Source of the DNA: Candidatus Raymondbacteria bacterium RIFOXYA2_FULL_49_16
GTDB taxonomy: Bacteria; Fibrobacterota; OXYB2-FULL-49-7; XYB2-FULL-49-35
NCBI GenBank assembly: GCA_001789205.1
Contig: MFYT01000063.1
Coordinates: 40,497 to 72,587, forward strand
Length of the DNA: 32,091 bases
Reading direction: 5' to 3'
Position 1 is the first letter of the stretch. Each line of letters starts with the position of its first letter. The translations under genes were made by a program, and so were the position numbers. The notes below the pieces were generated by a model that was not told the DNA's origin, ran no database searches, and saw only the letters and a program-made list of their open reading frames with translations. Below are positions 16,277 to 24,679 of the stretch, piece by piece.

Positions 16277-17803
16277 ATGACTGGTCCAATTATTGATATA
16301 TTACTCAATGGCGTGAATCCCGAGCAACGCAGAGCCATACTCCACGACCACGCCAAAGACGGGCCGCTCCTGGTGCTCGCGGGCGCGGGCACGGGCAAGA
16401 CCTCGGTCATTACCCGCCGGATCGCCTATTGTATCGCGAACGGCGCAAATCCCGCATCCATCTGCGCTGTCACCTTTACCCGGGCAGCTGCACTCGAAAT
16501 GAAGGAACGTACTTGCAGCCTGCTCGAACGCTGCGGTTTGGGCCGCATAGGCGCGACAATGACCATTGCCACCTTTCATTCCCTTGCCTTAAGCATTGTG
16601 AAAGAGAGTTGTCCTGGCATCACTGTCGCGGGGGAAGGCGAAACCCGCGGTTTGCTGAGGAACGTGGCATTGCAATGCAGAAAATCCATGGGAGAACCGG
16701 CTGGCGCCCTCCCCTTTTTCGACGAAGCGTGCGATACGCTGGAACGTCTGCGCAGCCATTTTGAATCACCCGAAACCATTGATTTTGACGCCATGGGCAT
16801 ACGGGACAACAGGGAATATTTCCGCGCCCTCTGGAAGGGCTATTCCACTGAAAAAAAAGCGCGCAACATCATCGACTTCAATGACATGATCTCCCGGTGC
16901 CTGGAGCTTCTGCGCGACAACGCCGGGCTGCTTGACCGCTGGCGCAACCGGTTCACCTACATTCATATCGACGAATACCAGGACACCAACATACCCCAAT
17001 ACGCGCTTTCACGGATGCTTGCGGGCGGCAACCCGAATGTCTTTATTGTGGGCGACGATGACCAGTCCATCTACCGCTTCCGCGGAGCGGATGTCTCGAA
17101 TATTTTAAAATTCCAGGAAGATTATCCACGTTCCACGATGATAAAACTGGAGACAAACTACCGAAGCACGCCCAATATCCTTGCGCTTGCAAACGCCATT
17201 TTCAAAAAAAAGAAACATGGCTTACGAAAACAACTGAAGCCGAATATGAAAAACACAAATACTCACTTCATGGAAAATCTGAAAATCAGGCTTTTTTGCG
17301 GTAATCATGAAGATGATGAGACCACGTATGTGCTTGCACAAAGCAGGGAACTGATCAATACCGGCGCGTTCTCTCCTGCCGACATCACCATTCTCTGCAG
17401 AATGAACTATCAGGTTGATTCCTGGAAGGAACTTCTGCGGGCTGAAAATCTGCCGCTTGCGGCCATGACGCTGCACAGCGCCAAGGGCCTTGAGTTTCCG
17501 GTTGTCTTTTACGCGGGTTTAAACGAAGGCCTTTCACCTTTGAAGCCCCGCGACAATACCACGGAAAGGGAACAACGCGCGCACCTGGACGAGGAGACGC
17601 GCCTCTTCTACGTGGGGGTAACGCGGGCCAAATACCTGCTCTTTCTCACGTCCGCGCGCGAGCAGCGCTGGTATGGGAAAAAGAGGAAATTCGCGCGGTC
17701 CAGATTCTTTTCCCTGGTACCGCGCGCCATTCGTTTTCGGCGGCCCCTGTTCACGTTTCTCCGTGACCTGCTGCTTGAAGCGCCAGAACCCGCATCAACC
17801 TGA
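16277..17803 (+). CDS. UvrD/PcrA-family helicase lacking subdomain 2B
   Basis: A 508-residue SF1 DNA helicase, about 200 residues shorter than UvrD, PcrA or Rep. All core motifs are present: Q-like NPEQRRAI, Walker A AGAGTGKT (35-42), Walker B IDEYQDTN (231-238), QSIYRFRGA (263-271), NYRSTPN (294-300), TLHSAKGLEF (398-407) and VGVTRAK (446-452). Subdomain 1B (about 100-205) is intact. After motif IV (ITILCRMNYQVDSWKELLRAENLPL) the sequence jumps directly to the TLHSAKG motif; in UvrD about 170-180 residues of subdomain 2B lie between. The frame is open throughout, so it looks functional rather than decayed. No clear ribosome site precedes the ATG. It converges with flagellin, overlapping by 9 bp. 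Confidence 0.9.
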   Translation: MTGPIIDILLNGVNPEQRRAILHDHAKDGPLLVLAGAGTGKTSVITRRIAYCIANGANPASICAVTFTRAAALEMKERTCSLLERCGLGRIGATMTIATFHSLALSIVKESCPGITVAGEGETRGLLRNVALQCRKSMGEPAGALPFFDEACDTLERLRSHFESPETIDFDAMGIRDNREYFRALWKGYSTEKKARNIIDFNDMISRCLELLRDNAGLLDRWRNRFTYIHIDEYQDTNIPQYALSRMLAGGNPNVFIVGDDDQSIYRFRGADVSNILKFQEDYPRSTMIKLETNYRSTPNILALANAIFKKKKHGLRKQLKPNMKNTNTHFMENLKIRLFCGNHEDDETTYVLAQSRELINTGAFSPADITILCRMNYQVDSWKELLRAENLPLAAMTLHSAKGLEFPVVFYAGLNEGLSPLKPRDNTTEREQRAHLDEETRLFYVGVTRAKYLLFLTSAREQRWYGKKRKFARSRFFSLVPRAIRFRRPLFTFLRDLLLEAPEPAST

Positions 17804-18646
17804 TTGGAACTTATAGAGCTGCAGAAGCGAAGCCTGCGACAGATTGGCCTGGGCAAGCATGGCGGTAGCCGCCTGCCGATTTACGTCGAGTGTCGTATAA
17901 TTCACCATCTCCTCGGCAACATCGACCCCGATGAGCGATGACCGCGCGGCGGTATAATTCTGGATAGTGCTGTCAATGATGTTTGTGTGGCTCTCCAGCT
18001 CGCTCGTATACGCGCTGGCTTCGGAAATAAATGATCCGACCACGGTTATGGCCGCGCTTACCTCGTTCGCCGCGGTGGTGACCTTGACACCAATGGGATC
18101 ACTCCAATCGGCCAGGGCGACATTAATGCCATCCGCATCGCCCACATCGAGCTTGCTCAGATTAACATCCATGGTAATAGTACTGTCCGGGGCTAACGGA
18201 ATGGAGAGCGCCTGGTTGTAGGTGCCTGCGGCGTTCAGTATGCCGCCACCATCGTATTTGGTCCCCTTCACAATGGTGTCCATGCCATTGCGGAGTGTAT
18301 TGTATTCTGCTTGCAGCACCAGTCGCTCTGACTCGGCCATGGTTGGGTCTGACGCCTGCGTGGTAAGTTCCTGCATGCGCTCAAGCTTGTGCAGAATCTC
18401 GGTTGCCGCGTCATTGGCAAGATTAAAAATGGACTTGTACTCGTCCAGGGTCGATTTGACCCCCTCGTACATACGGGTTTCATTCTGCAGATGGCTTGCG
18501 CGCAGGAACTCAAAAGCGCCGTCCGAGGGCTTGTTGAACCTGAGTCCTGTGGACAGTTTGAGGATTGATTCGCCAAGCCTGGCGTTTGTGGCCCGCAGGT
18601 TTCCAGCCGCCTGCAGGGCAGTGAGATTGGAAAAAGAAATATTCAT
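17795..18646 (-). CDS. fliC: Flagellin
   Basis: A 283-residue flagellin. The N-terminal coiled D0/D1 region is clear: MNISFSNLTALQAAGNLRAT, then LSTGLRFNKPSDGAFEFLRASHLQ, replacing the usual RINSAADDAAGLAI stretch. The C-terminal D0 helix is also clear (RQAATAMLAQANLSQASLLQLYKF). The variable middle (about 140-205) is short, so the filament surface is minimal. I start at the ATG at 18646, which has an AGGGAGGGTGAC site just upstream; the longer frame runs through the leader. A sigma-28 promoter lies at 18801-18827. It is the only flagellar structural gene in the window. Confidence 0.93.
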   Translation of the reverse strand: MNISFSNLTALQAAGNLRATNARLGESILKLSTGLRFNKPSDGAFEFLRASHLQNETRMYEGVKSTLDEYKSIFNLANDAATEILHKLERMQELTTQASDPTMAESERLVLQAEYNTLRNGMDTIVKGTKYDGGGILNAAGTYNQALSIPLAPDSTITMDVNLSKLDVGDADGINVALADWSDPIGVKVTTAANEVSAAITVVGSFISEASAYTSELESHTNIIDSTIQNYTAARSSLIGVDVAEEMVNYTTLDVNRQAATAMLAQANLSQASLLQLYKFQSG

Positions 18647-18678
18647 GTCACCCTCCCTTGGTGAAAGTAAATGATACA

Positions 18679-18701
18679 AAGACCCGCTTCCCTTGGGTCT
18701 T
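18679..18701 (-). promoter_or_regulatory. Hairpin in the flagellin mRNA leader
   Basis: AAGACCC and GGGTCTT form a perfect 7-bp stem with a 9-nt loop, about 35-60 bases before the flagellin start and upstream of its ribosome site. A second short stem (TCCGC/GCGGA) lies nearer the promoter, at about 18763-18780. With transcription starting near 18794 the leader is about 148 nt, long for flagellin. It could act in mRNA stability or translation control; no T-run follows, so it is not a terminator. Confidence 0.5.
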
Positions 18702-18800
18702 GAAACCAGCAACTATGTATGCAGGGAGAGTGAGAGCGTGAAAATATGTGCAGAAACGCTTCTCCGCCTTCCCCTGCGGAAAAAAGAACCTCTGCTACAA

Positions 18801-18827
18801 GTATCGGCATAAATCTCGAAATCTTTA
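18801..18827 (-). promoter_or_regulatory. Sigma-28 promoter of flagellin
   Basis: On the minus strand TAAA (18824-18827), 15 bases, then GCCGATAC (18801-18808). This matches the sigma-28 consensus TAAA-N15-GCCGATAA at 11 of 12 positions. It points at flagellin, as expected for a late flagellar gene, and supports reading 8496-8522 as the same class of promoter. Confidence 0.85.
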
Positions 18828-18879
18828 GCTTTTTCTGCATATACCGGAATGCGCTCATATATTGTATTTTATATTGTAC

Positions 18880-18925
18880 GGGCGTCATTCTTGCGATGCA
18901 TGCCTAAAATGACAGAATGGCACCC
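18880..18925. repeat. 46-bp inverted repeat, copy A (degenerate)
   Basis: Arms GGGCGTCATTC and GAATGGCACCC at the ends of a 46-bp unit, differing from perfect pairing at one mismatch and one G-T wobble. Spacing equals copies B and C. It lies upstream of the flagellin promoter. The 18647-19145 gap holds only the flagellin leader, its promoter and these repeats. Confidence 0.65.
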
Positions 18926-18974
18926 GAAAAATTAATTCGGCAATTAATGCTAAAACAATGGGATTGCCTTGTAC

Positions 18975-19020
18975 AGGCGTCATTCAGCAATTGAAGGCCA
19001 AAATTAGCAGAATGACGCCC
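18975..19020. repeat. 46-bp inverted repeat, copy B
   Basis: Arms AGGCGTCATTC and GAATGACGCCC (10 of 11 paired) around a 24-nt centre that is nearly identical to copy C. The similarity continues outward: about 18 bases on the left (ATTGCCTTGTA) and CTG on the right are shared. Copies B and C are therefore direct duplicates of one palindromic unit, 97 bp apart. Confidence 0.8.
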
Positions 19021-19071
19021 CTGGAAAAAATCATGCATCTAATGCCTGAAAATAATGGAATTGCCTTGTAC

Positions 19072-19117
19072 GGGCGTCATTCAGCAATTGAAGACAAAAA
19101 TTAGCAGAATGACGCCC
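19072..19117. repeat. 46-bp inverted repeat, copy C
   Basis: Perfect 11-bp arms GGGCGTCATTC and GAATGACGCCC around a 24-nt centre differing from copy B by only two bases. It ends 28 bp before the ATG of the nucleotidyltransferase gene, so a transcript from farther upstream would carry this stem-loop in its leader. Confidence 0.82.
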
Positions 19118-19145
19118 CTGCATAAATAATGGAACAAATGCCCAA

Positions 19146-20099
19146 ATGATCCTTGCCCAATTTCTCAAATCCCTGGAACACAACTGCAGCAAAAAGCCAG
19201 AATCACTTTGGCCCCTGCGATATTACCTGGGAAAAAACAGCCCAGATAATCAGTCCCCGCCCCATTTCAAAGACGCCTATGCCAAGGTACTGGCCTACTC
19301 TATATTCATGGCAGAGCAGGAGAAAAAGCTTTCATTATTACTTGATAGTATTAACGCATCTCATTTATTATTCAAAGGCTTGGATATCGAATCACGGTTC
19401 TATCCAGGACCAGGCACGCGGCCGCAGTCAGACATAGACCTTCTTGTAGATCCTGCTGCCATGCCGCAGATCCATACCCTGCTTGTGGAAAATGGATTTG
19501 CCTTCAACTGGAGCGGAAATTACCATCATGTGTACAAGAAAGACAGCATAAGCTTTGAGATTCATACTGCTTTCTGTTCGTACAAATACCTCCTCTACTT
19601 CGATTTGCTGAATCTGAACTATCTCGATCTCTTCCAAACAAAATCCCTATCACCCGAACTCTACCTTCTCTGTTGCGCAATCCAATTCTACGATGAAAAC
19701 GCCTCGCGCCCAATCCCGCTTGTCGATATGTATCAAATCATTTCATCGGGAATTGACCTGCACGCATGGACAGAACTGGTAAAAAACCGCTCAGCAGGCT
19801 TTCCCGTCTATTTTGCCCATTTTTGGATGGAAGAACATCTGGGATACTCGCCCTGGACCGAGGAGCTGCTTGCGCCTTTGGGATGGGACAATGCAAAAAA
19901 GAATATTGCGGCAATGGTTGTTAAGACACAGAACATAAAAGAAAAAGATTTTTGGACGCTCTTTAGAATGGCGGACAACAAACCCATGAAGCTTTTAAGG
20001 ACCTTTTTCCCGCCAAAAGAGGTCTATGCAGGCCACGTAGGAGCAGGCCGCTTTCCCCTACTTGCGCATATCTTGAAAACAGCGCGCAGGCTGTTATAA
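19146..20099 (+). CDS. Nucleotidyltransferase-family protein (NTP_transf_5-like)
   Basis: A 317-residue protein. The core LLFKGLDIESRFY followed by RPQSDIDLLVD (Ser95, Asp96, Asp98) matches the GGS-DxD-type active site of the uncharacterised nucleotidyltransferase family often found near surface-polysaccharide and peptide-modification genes. The middle has HHVYKKDSISFEIHTAF, also typical: a third acidic residue in an FEIH strand. The C-terminal half is helical. The substrate is unknown. The ribosome site is weak. It is a lone gene flanked by repeats on the left and convergent with pabBC, overlapping by 6 bp. Its base composition looks more AT-rich than the ruv block, but I did not measure it. 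Confidence 0.78.
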   Translation: MILAQFLKSLEHNCSKKPESLWPLRYYLGKNSPDNQSPPHFKDAYAKVLAYSIFMAEQEKKLSLLLDSINASHLLFKGLDIESRFYPGPGTRPQSDIDLLVDPAAMPQIHTLLVENGFAFNWSGNYHHVYKKDSISFEIHTAFCSYKYLLYFDLLNLNYLDLFQTKSLSPELYLLCCAIQFYDENASRPIPLVDMYQIISSGIDLHAWTELVKNRSAGFPVYFAHFWMEEHLGYSPWTEELLAPLGWDNAKKNIAAMVVKTQNIKEKDFWTLFRMADNKPMKLLRTFFPPKEVYAGHVGAGRFPLLAHILKTARRLL

Positions 20100-21899
20100 T
20101 AAAACGCATCTCTCCCACGTACGCACGGAATTAATCCTGAAAATTTTCTCACTCTGCGCGAACTCCTGGAGCAAAATCGTTCTTTCAATTATTTCACCAT
20201 TGTCTAGCAGGTGCTGCCGAAAGACGCCTGGCAAAAGGCCGCAGGAAATAGGAGGCGTGCATAGGGTCCCATCTATGCGTACGACCAAATTGGCTATCGT
20301 TGTTTCAGTGATCTCATTGTTTTCATTGAATAAAACAACATCATCACAATCCGGACATGCCACCTTTGCCTGTTCGTACAAATCCCTCCAGTCTGTCTTA
20401 TGAAACAAGAACCGGTTCCGCGAATGCACGCCTGTCGTTGCCATACGAAGTTTTACCGGACTCAAGACAGCTGTTGCATCAAGGGGAAAAACCTCATGCC
20501 GCATCTCCCCAGCCCTGCTGGCCAGAAAACGCACTCTGCATTGTTCAAACGCAATTTTCGATGATACATTTTTCAGATACTCTGAAACTTGTTTTTCAGT
20601 TATTGCAAACCCAAAATATTCAACCGATGCCATGAGACGTTTGAGATGATACTCAAGCAGATAATACCCATTGTCCCTGGTCCAGAGCATTGTTTCGAGT
20701 AGAGAAAAGTCCGGTGTTGCTGAAAAGAGTACCCGGGTTTTGGCCAATGCCTCCTGAAACTCTTTTTCTGGATCTGAATCCCATACAATACCGCCGCCTG
20801 TGCCATATGCAACAATTCCCGTCTTCTTATCATAAAGAATAGTGCGGATGGCAACATTGAACTGCGCTTGTCTGTTTGGCCCCCAATAGCCGATTGCGCC
20901 GGTATATATATTCCGGGGTGATTGCTCCAGATCGTCAATGATTTTCATGGTGCTTGCCTTGGGAGCGCCAGTGACCGAAGCGCAGGGAAACAAGGCAATA
21001 AAAATTTCAGGAATGGACGCGTTCGTAGAACCGGAAACAGCTGAAACCATCTGGAACAGAGTATCGTATTTTTCAATGGCGCATAAATCATCGACAGATA
21101 ATGTCCCAGGCCTGCACACACGGCCAAGATCGTTCCTGATCATGTCAGTGATCATGATATTTTCAGCGCGGTCTTTGGCCGAATTCTTCAGCCAGGAAAT
21201 AAATTGTCTGTCTTCTTCAAGAAAACGCCCTCGTTTTATAGTACCCTTCATTGGCCTGCAGTTGATACGATCACCCTGTAACTTAAAAAACAGCTCTGGT
21301 GAAAATGAACAGACAGTAAAATCATCTGTTTCAATGAAACAGGGGTATTTCCCATGGCCACCCATGGCCAGATTCAAAAAGGCATTCTCAAACCTGCATG
21401 ATGTTTCCGCCAGCATTCTGAAGGTGTAGTTTACCTGATATGTATCACCGTTACGGATATGCTCTTTGATTTTGGAAAATGCTTTTTGGTATTGCTCTGG
21501 AGTGACCTCACCCCTGAAGGAAGCATGTTCCAGCGATTTCCCTCTCCCTTTTTCTTCCCTCTCCTCATAGGAGAGGGAGAAGAGGGTTAGGTCAGGGAGA
21601 GGGGCACACGATAAAGGTTTCTTTCGGGGTGAGGTCAGGACCGTTTTATATATTCCAAACCATGCTAACGGAAAATCTCCTGGAACGTGGGTTGTGAGTG
21701 CCTGGTCAAATGCTGGCGAAGCCTCGTACGAAACAAAACCAGCCGCATGCAGCCCTTTTTGCGAAACAGCATTCTCAGCCTCACGCAATAGAGGCAGGAC
21801 CTCCTGCACAGAATGCGCGATAAGAACAGTGATCGGCTCTTTGAAATGAAACCATTGTCCGGAAAGCGTATCGAACAGAATCGCTGAATTATTTTTCAT
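20094..21899 (-). CDS. pabBC: Fused aminodeoxychorismate synthase I / lyase (PabB-PabC)
   Basis: A 601-residue fusion for p-aminobenzoate (folate) synthesis. Residues about 1-385 are PabB: GFVSYEA near 54, chorismate-binding GDTYQVNYTFRM near 151, PMKGTIKRGR, MITDMIRNDLGRVC, and FPCASVTGAPKASTMKII. Residues about 395-601 are the PLP lyase PabC: LETMLWTRDNGYYLLEYHLKRL, the likely Schiff-base Lys in LFHKTDWRDLY, and NEITETTIANLVV. The start at 21899 overlaps the trpA stop by 11 bp. PabA is absent, so TrpG may supply ammonia. Residues about 88-133 are encoded by a palindromic repeat (see 21503-21637). As the last gene of the operon it should be under the trp attenuator. Confidence 0.93.
   Translation of the reverse strand: MKNNSAILFDTLSGQWFHFKEPITVLIAHSVQEVLPLLREAENAVSQKGLHAAGFVSYEASPAFDQALTTHVPGDFPLAWFGIYKTVLTSPRKKPLSCAPLPDLTLFSLSYEEREEKGRGKSLEHASFRGEVTPEQYQKAFSKIKEHIRNGDTYQVNYTFRMLAETSCRFENAFLNLAMGGHGKYPCFIETDDFTVCSFSPELFFKLQGDRINCRPMKGTIKRGRFLEEDRQFISWLKNSAKDRAENIMITDMIRNDLGRVCRPGTLSVDDLCAIEKYDTLFQMVSAVSGSTNASIPEIFIALFPCASVTGAPKASTMKIIDDLEQSPRNIYTGAIGYWGPNRQAQFNVAIRTILYDKKTGIVAYGTGGGIVWDSDPEKEFQEALAKTRVLFSATPDFSLLETMLWTRDNGYYLLEYHLKRLMASVEYFGFAITEKQVSEYLKNVSSKIAFEQCRVRFLASRAGEMRHEVFPLDATAVLSPVKLRMATTGVHSRNRFLFHKTDWRDLYEQAKVACPDCDDVVLFNENNEITETTIANLVVRIDGTLCTPPISCGLLPGVFRQHLLDNGEIIERTILLQEFAQSEKIFRINSVRTWERCVLL
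21503..21637. repeat. Nested palindromic element inserted in frame within pabBC
   Basis: Three nested inverted pairs are visible. Outer: 21503-21522 with 21619-21637 (TGACCTCACCCC against GGGGTGAGGTCA, continuing with one gap and one mismatch). Middle: CCCTCTCCC at 21540-21548 with GGGAGAGGG at 21595-21603, perfect. Inner: CCCTCTCCT at 21557-21565 with AGGAGAGGG at 21569-21577 around a 3-nt loop. The span of 135 bp is exactly 45 codons and keeps the pabBC frame, adding a Lys/Arg/Glu/Ser-rich linker. Similar CCTCTCC-rich palindromes recur in many environmental genomes (general impression, not searched). Confidence 0.78.
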
Positions 21900-22686
21900 C
21901 AAGGGCTTTGCGCATTGACCGGACAAAAACCGAGACGTTCTTGATTGCTTCGGCCTGGGAACCTGCCTGGCCAATTAATTTTACAATAGCACTGCCGACA
22001 ATAATGCCTTCACAATATTGTTTGAGTGTCCGCGCATGGTCAGGAGTGGAAATGCCAAAACCGATTGCCCGCGGCAGGGCAGTCTGTTTCCTGATGCTGT
22101 CCATGAACGCTCTGAAATCCGTTGAGAATTTGCTGCGCACACCCGTAACGCCAAGCGACGAAACACAGTAGATAAACCCCCGCGCGTTTTTCACTATTTT
22201 ACCAATGCGTGTATTGGAAATCGGGGTCACCATTGAAATGACAATAATATCATGTTTGCGTGAGAGCGTCTTCAATTCCTCCTGTTCTTCAAAAGGCAGA
22301 TCGGGGATAATGAGGCCATTGATGCAGGCATGCGCGCACTCCTCAAAGAAATGCTCTGGCCCGTATTGGAGAATGCAGTTGTAGTAAAGCAAAAACAATA
22401 ATGGCGCCTGCACCTGTTTCCTGATGGCAGCGGCTGTACGCATAATGTCCCTGATCCGTATCTGGTTTTTAAGCGCGCGTATATTTGCCGCCTGGATAAC
22501 AGGGCCTTCGGCAATGGGGTCGGAATACGGTATGCCCAGTTCAACAATGTCCGCACCCGCGCGCACCATTGCCTTGACAATACGCTCGGTAGCCACAAGA
22601 GTGGGGTCCCCGGCAGTGGTAAAAGTAATAAGCGCCTTTTTTTTACGTTTGTTCAATTCCGCAAATACAGTGTCAATTCTGTTCAT
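21889..22686 (-). CDS. trpA: Tryptophan synthase alpha chain
   Basis: A 265-residue TIM-barrel subunit that splits indole-3-glycerol phosphate to indole for TrpB. Catalytic Glu49 lies in [10 protein letters not shown]. The second catalytic acid, Asp60 in E. coli, is here Glu60 (PIAEGPVIQ), a conservative change. The phosphate site GFGIS and the [11 protein letters not shown] loop are present. I use the ATG at 22686, 17 codons inside a longer frame, because [13 protein letters not shown] is the family start; it overlaps the trpB end by 14 bp. It precedes pabBC with an 11-bp overlap. Confidence 0.95.
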   Translation of the reverse strand: MNRIDTVFAELNKRKKKALITFTTAGDPTLVATERIVKAMVRAGADIVELGIPYSDPIAEGPVIQAANIRALKNQIRIRDIMRTAAAIRKQVQAPLLFLLYYNCILQYGPEHFFEECAHACINGLIIPDLPFEEQEELKTLSRKHDIIVISMVTPISNTRIGKIVKNARGFIYCVSSLGVTGVRSKFSTDFRAFMDSIRKQTALPRAIGFGISTPDHARTLKQYCEGIIVGSAIVKLIGQAGSQAEAIKNVSVFVRSMRKALDEK

Positions 22687-23872
22687 GGATCGCTTCCCCC
22701 ATGTATTTCGCCACGGAATAGACATCTTTGTCTCCACGGCCGGAAAGGTTAAGGACTATGACCTTGTTCTTCGCCATGTTCGGCGCAATTTTCATTACGT
22801 GCGCAATAGCATGCGCGCTCTCAATCGCGGGGATAATACCCTCCATCCTGGTTAGATACTGGAAGGCCTTCACAGCTTCAGCATCCGTGGCAGGCACATA
22901 TTCAGCCCTTCCGGTTGCGTACAAGTGCGCATGTTCGGGTCCAATGCCCGGATAATCGAGACCAGCTGAAATCGAGTACACAGGTAAAATCTGTCCTTCA
23001 TTGTCCTGGAGAAAGTATGAACGCATACCATGCAAAACGCCGATGTTCCCTTTGGTAATAGTGGCAGCGTGTTTTTTCGTGCCAACACCCTTGCCTCCGG
23101 CCTCAACACCGATGAGCCTGACCTTTTTTTCACGGATAAAATCGTGGAACAGGCCTATGGCATTACTACCGCCGCCAACGCAGGCGACACAGCAATCGGG
23201 CAGACGGCCTTCGAGTTTCAGAATCTGGCACCTTACCTCGCGACCCACAATGGCCTGAAAATCGCGGACAATCACAGGATAGGGATGCGGGCCCATGACC
23301 GACCCAATCAGGTAGTATGTTTCGCCCACAGTGGCCACCCAATTGCGCAGCGCTTCGTTGACCGCGTCCTTGAGTGTGGCAGTACCGGAATTGACCTGTG
23401 TGACCGAGGCGCCAAGAAGCCGCATTCTGAAAACATTGAGGGACTGGCGTTCCATGTCTTCACGGCCCATGAATATTTCACATTTCATATTGAACAAGGT
23501 CGCTGCCGTGGCTGTTGCCACACCGTGCTGGCCCGCGCCTGTCTCCGCAATAAGCCTTGTTTTTCCCATGCGCTTTGCAAGCAGCGCCTGTCCAAGCACA
23601 TTGTTGATCTTGTGTGATCCTGTATGGTTGAGGTCTTCGCGCTTCAAATATATTTTAGCGCCACCCAGGTCTTTGGTCATGCGCTCCGCAAAATAGAGGA
23701 GCGACGGCCTTCCCGCATATTCCCTGAGATAGACGGCAAGTTCGTTGTGGAACTTTTTGTCCCTTTTTGCCCCTACATAGGCCTGTTCCAATTCGTTGAG
23801 GGCGTTCATGAGTGTCTCAGGAGCATATTGCCCGCCAAATTCGCCAAACCGTCCTTTTTTTCTTGTTTTCAT
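22673..23872 (-). CDS. trpB: Tryptophan synthase beta chain
   Basis: A 399-residue PLP enzyme that joins indole and serine to give tryptophan. It has the PLP lysine Lys88 in HTGSHKINN, the alpha-contact region LNHTG, the Gly-rich phosphate loop [12 protein letters not shown] and the terminal [11 protein letters not shown] segment. This is the ordinary TrpB1 form that works with TrpA. The ATG directly abuts the trpC stop (TAA ATG), with a GAGAGGA site inside the end of trpC, so translation is likely coupled. trpF, usually just before trpB, is missing here. Confidence 0.97.
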   Translation of the reverse strand: MKTRKKGRFGEFGGQYAPETLMNALNELEQAYVGAKRDKKFHNELAVYLREYAGRPSLLYFAERMTKDLGGAKIYLKREDLNHTGSHKINNVLGQALLAKRMGKTRLIAETGAGQHGVATATAATLFNMKCEIFMGREDMERQSLNVFRMRLLGASVTQVNSGTATLKDAVNEALRNWVATVGETYYLIGSVMGPHPYPVIVRDFQAIVGREVRCQILKLEGRLPDCCVACVGGGSNAIGLFHDFIREKKVRLIGVEAGGKGVGTKKHAATITKGNIGVLHGMRSYFLQDNEGQILPVYSISAGLDYPGIGPEHAHLYATGRAEYVPATDAEAVKAFQYLTRMEGIIPAIESAHAIAHVMKIAPNMAKNKVIVLNLSGRGDKDVYSVAKYMGEAIHEQN

Positions 23873-24652
23873 TTATCCTCTCAATTCCCGCACCTTTTCC
23901 CGTATGGAGGTTGCGCGCATAAAGGTCTCTCCTATGAGGACCGCGCTGACCTTTGCTGCTTTGAGTTGCTCCATATGGGCCCTGGTAGCTATGCCACTTT
24001 CACTCACAATCACTGTATGTGAAGGAGCACAAGCGGCAAGGTCAATGGTTGTTCGCAGGTCCACCAAAAAAGTCCTGAGGTCCCGGTTGTTTATTCCAAT
24101 TATTGATGCGCCAAGCGCAACAGCCCTGGCCATTTCCTCTTTGTTGTGCACTTCAACGAGACAATGTAATCCAAGCGTGCCAGCTGTTTTCAGAAACAAA
24201 GCAAGGTCAGCATCGGACAAGGCAGCGACAATAAGCAGTATGGCATCAGCTCCTAAGAGCCTCGACTCATAGACCTGCCATTCGTCGACAATGAAATCCT
24301 TGCGCAAAAGAGGTAAATCTACGGTTTGTCTGATCTGTGAAAGAAAATTAGGATGGCCCTGGAAATAGCGCTCTTCAGTAAGCACTGAGAGTGCCTGCAC
24401 ATTGGCGTGCGCATACTCATGCGCCAAGCCAACAGGATCAAAATCCGGCCTGATCAGTCCCTTTGATGGCGAGGCTTTCTTGATTTCGCCAATAATGGCA
24501 ATAGATCCCGGCATTACCAGTGCTTGTTGAAAGTCCTTGACCAAAGTGAGCTGTGATTTTTCCACCGTGACCTTGAGCTGGTTCACCGATTGGGCGGCTT
24601 TCTTTAGACCAATGGTCTTTTTTGTATTTTCAAGAATTTCTTGTAGAATCAT
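23873..24652 (-). CDS. trpC: Indole-3-glycerol phosphate synthase
   Basis: A 259-residue monofunctional enzyme of the fifth step of tryptophan synthesis. EIKKASPSKGLI (56-67) holds the catalytic Lys and phosphate-binding region; LLRKDFIVDEWQVYESR and IIGINNRDLRTF follow, then the VSESGI loop. There is no PRA-isomerase (TrpF) domain attached, as the length shows. A 26-bp gap with a hairpin separates it from trpD, while it abuts trpB exactly. Confidence 0.96.
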   Translation of the reverse strand: MILQEILENTKKTIGLKKAAQSVNQLKVTVEKSQLTLVKDFQQALVMPGSIAIIGEIKKASPSKGLIRPDFDPVGLAHEYAHANVQALSVLTEERYFQGHPNFLSQIRQTVDLPLLRKDFIVDEWQVYESRLLGADAILLIVAALSDADLALFLKTAGTLGLHCLVEVHNKEEMARAVALGASIIGINNRDLRTFLVDLRTTIDLAACAPSHTVIVSESGIATRAHMEQLKAAKVSAVLIGETFMRATSIREKVRELRG

Positions 24653-24660
24653 AATGCTTT

Positions 24661-24679
24661 GGGGGATTGGAATTCCCCC
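24661..24679 (-). other. Intercistronic hairpin between trpD and trpC
   Basis: On the transcript GGGGGA and TCCCCC form a 6-bp stem with a 7-nt loop, starting at the final base of the trpD stop codon and ending nine bases before the trpC ATG. This is the only gap within an otherwise overlapping operon. The G-rich arm is the only candidate ribosome site for trpC, so the stem might limit initiation, or mark mRNA processing. Confidence 0.45.

Noticed and set aside
16215-16286. Direct repeat CATGACTGG at 16217 and 16276 flanking the helicase/beta-helix gap
   Set aside because: Nine to ten bases can recur by chance at two start codons facing each other; no further similarity supports a mobile element.
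18643-18888. Minus-strand open frame upstream of and overlapping the flagellin start
   Set aside because: It runs through the sigma-28 promoter and flagellin leader and has no domain, so it is not a gene.
18880-19117. Possible CRISPR array made of the 46-bp repeats
   Set aside because: Only three copies are present, the similarity includes the unit's centre and flanks, and no cas genes or unique spacers are visible; a palindromic repeat family fits better.
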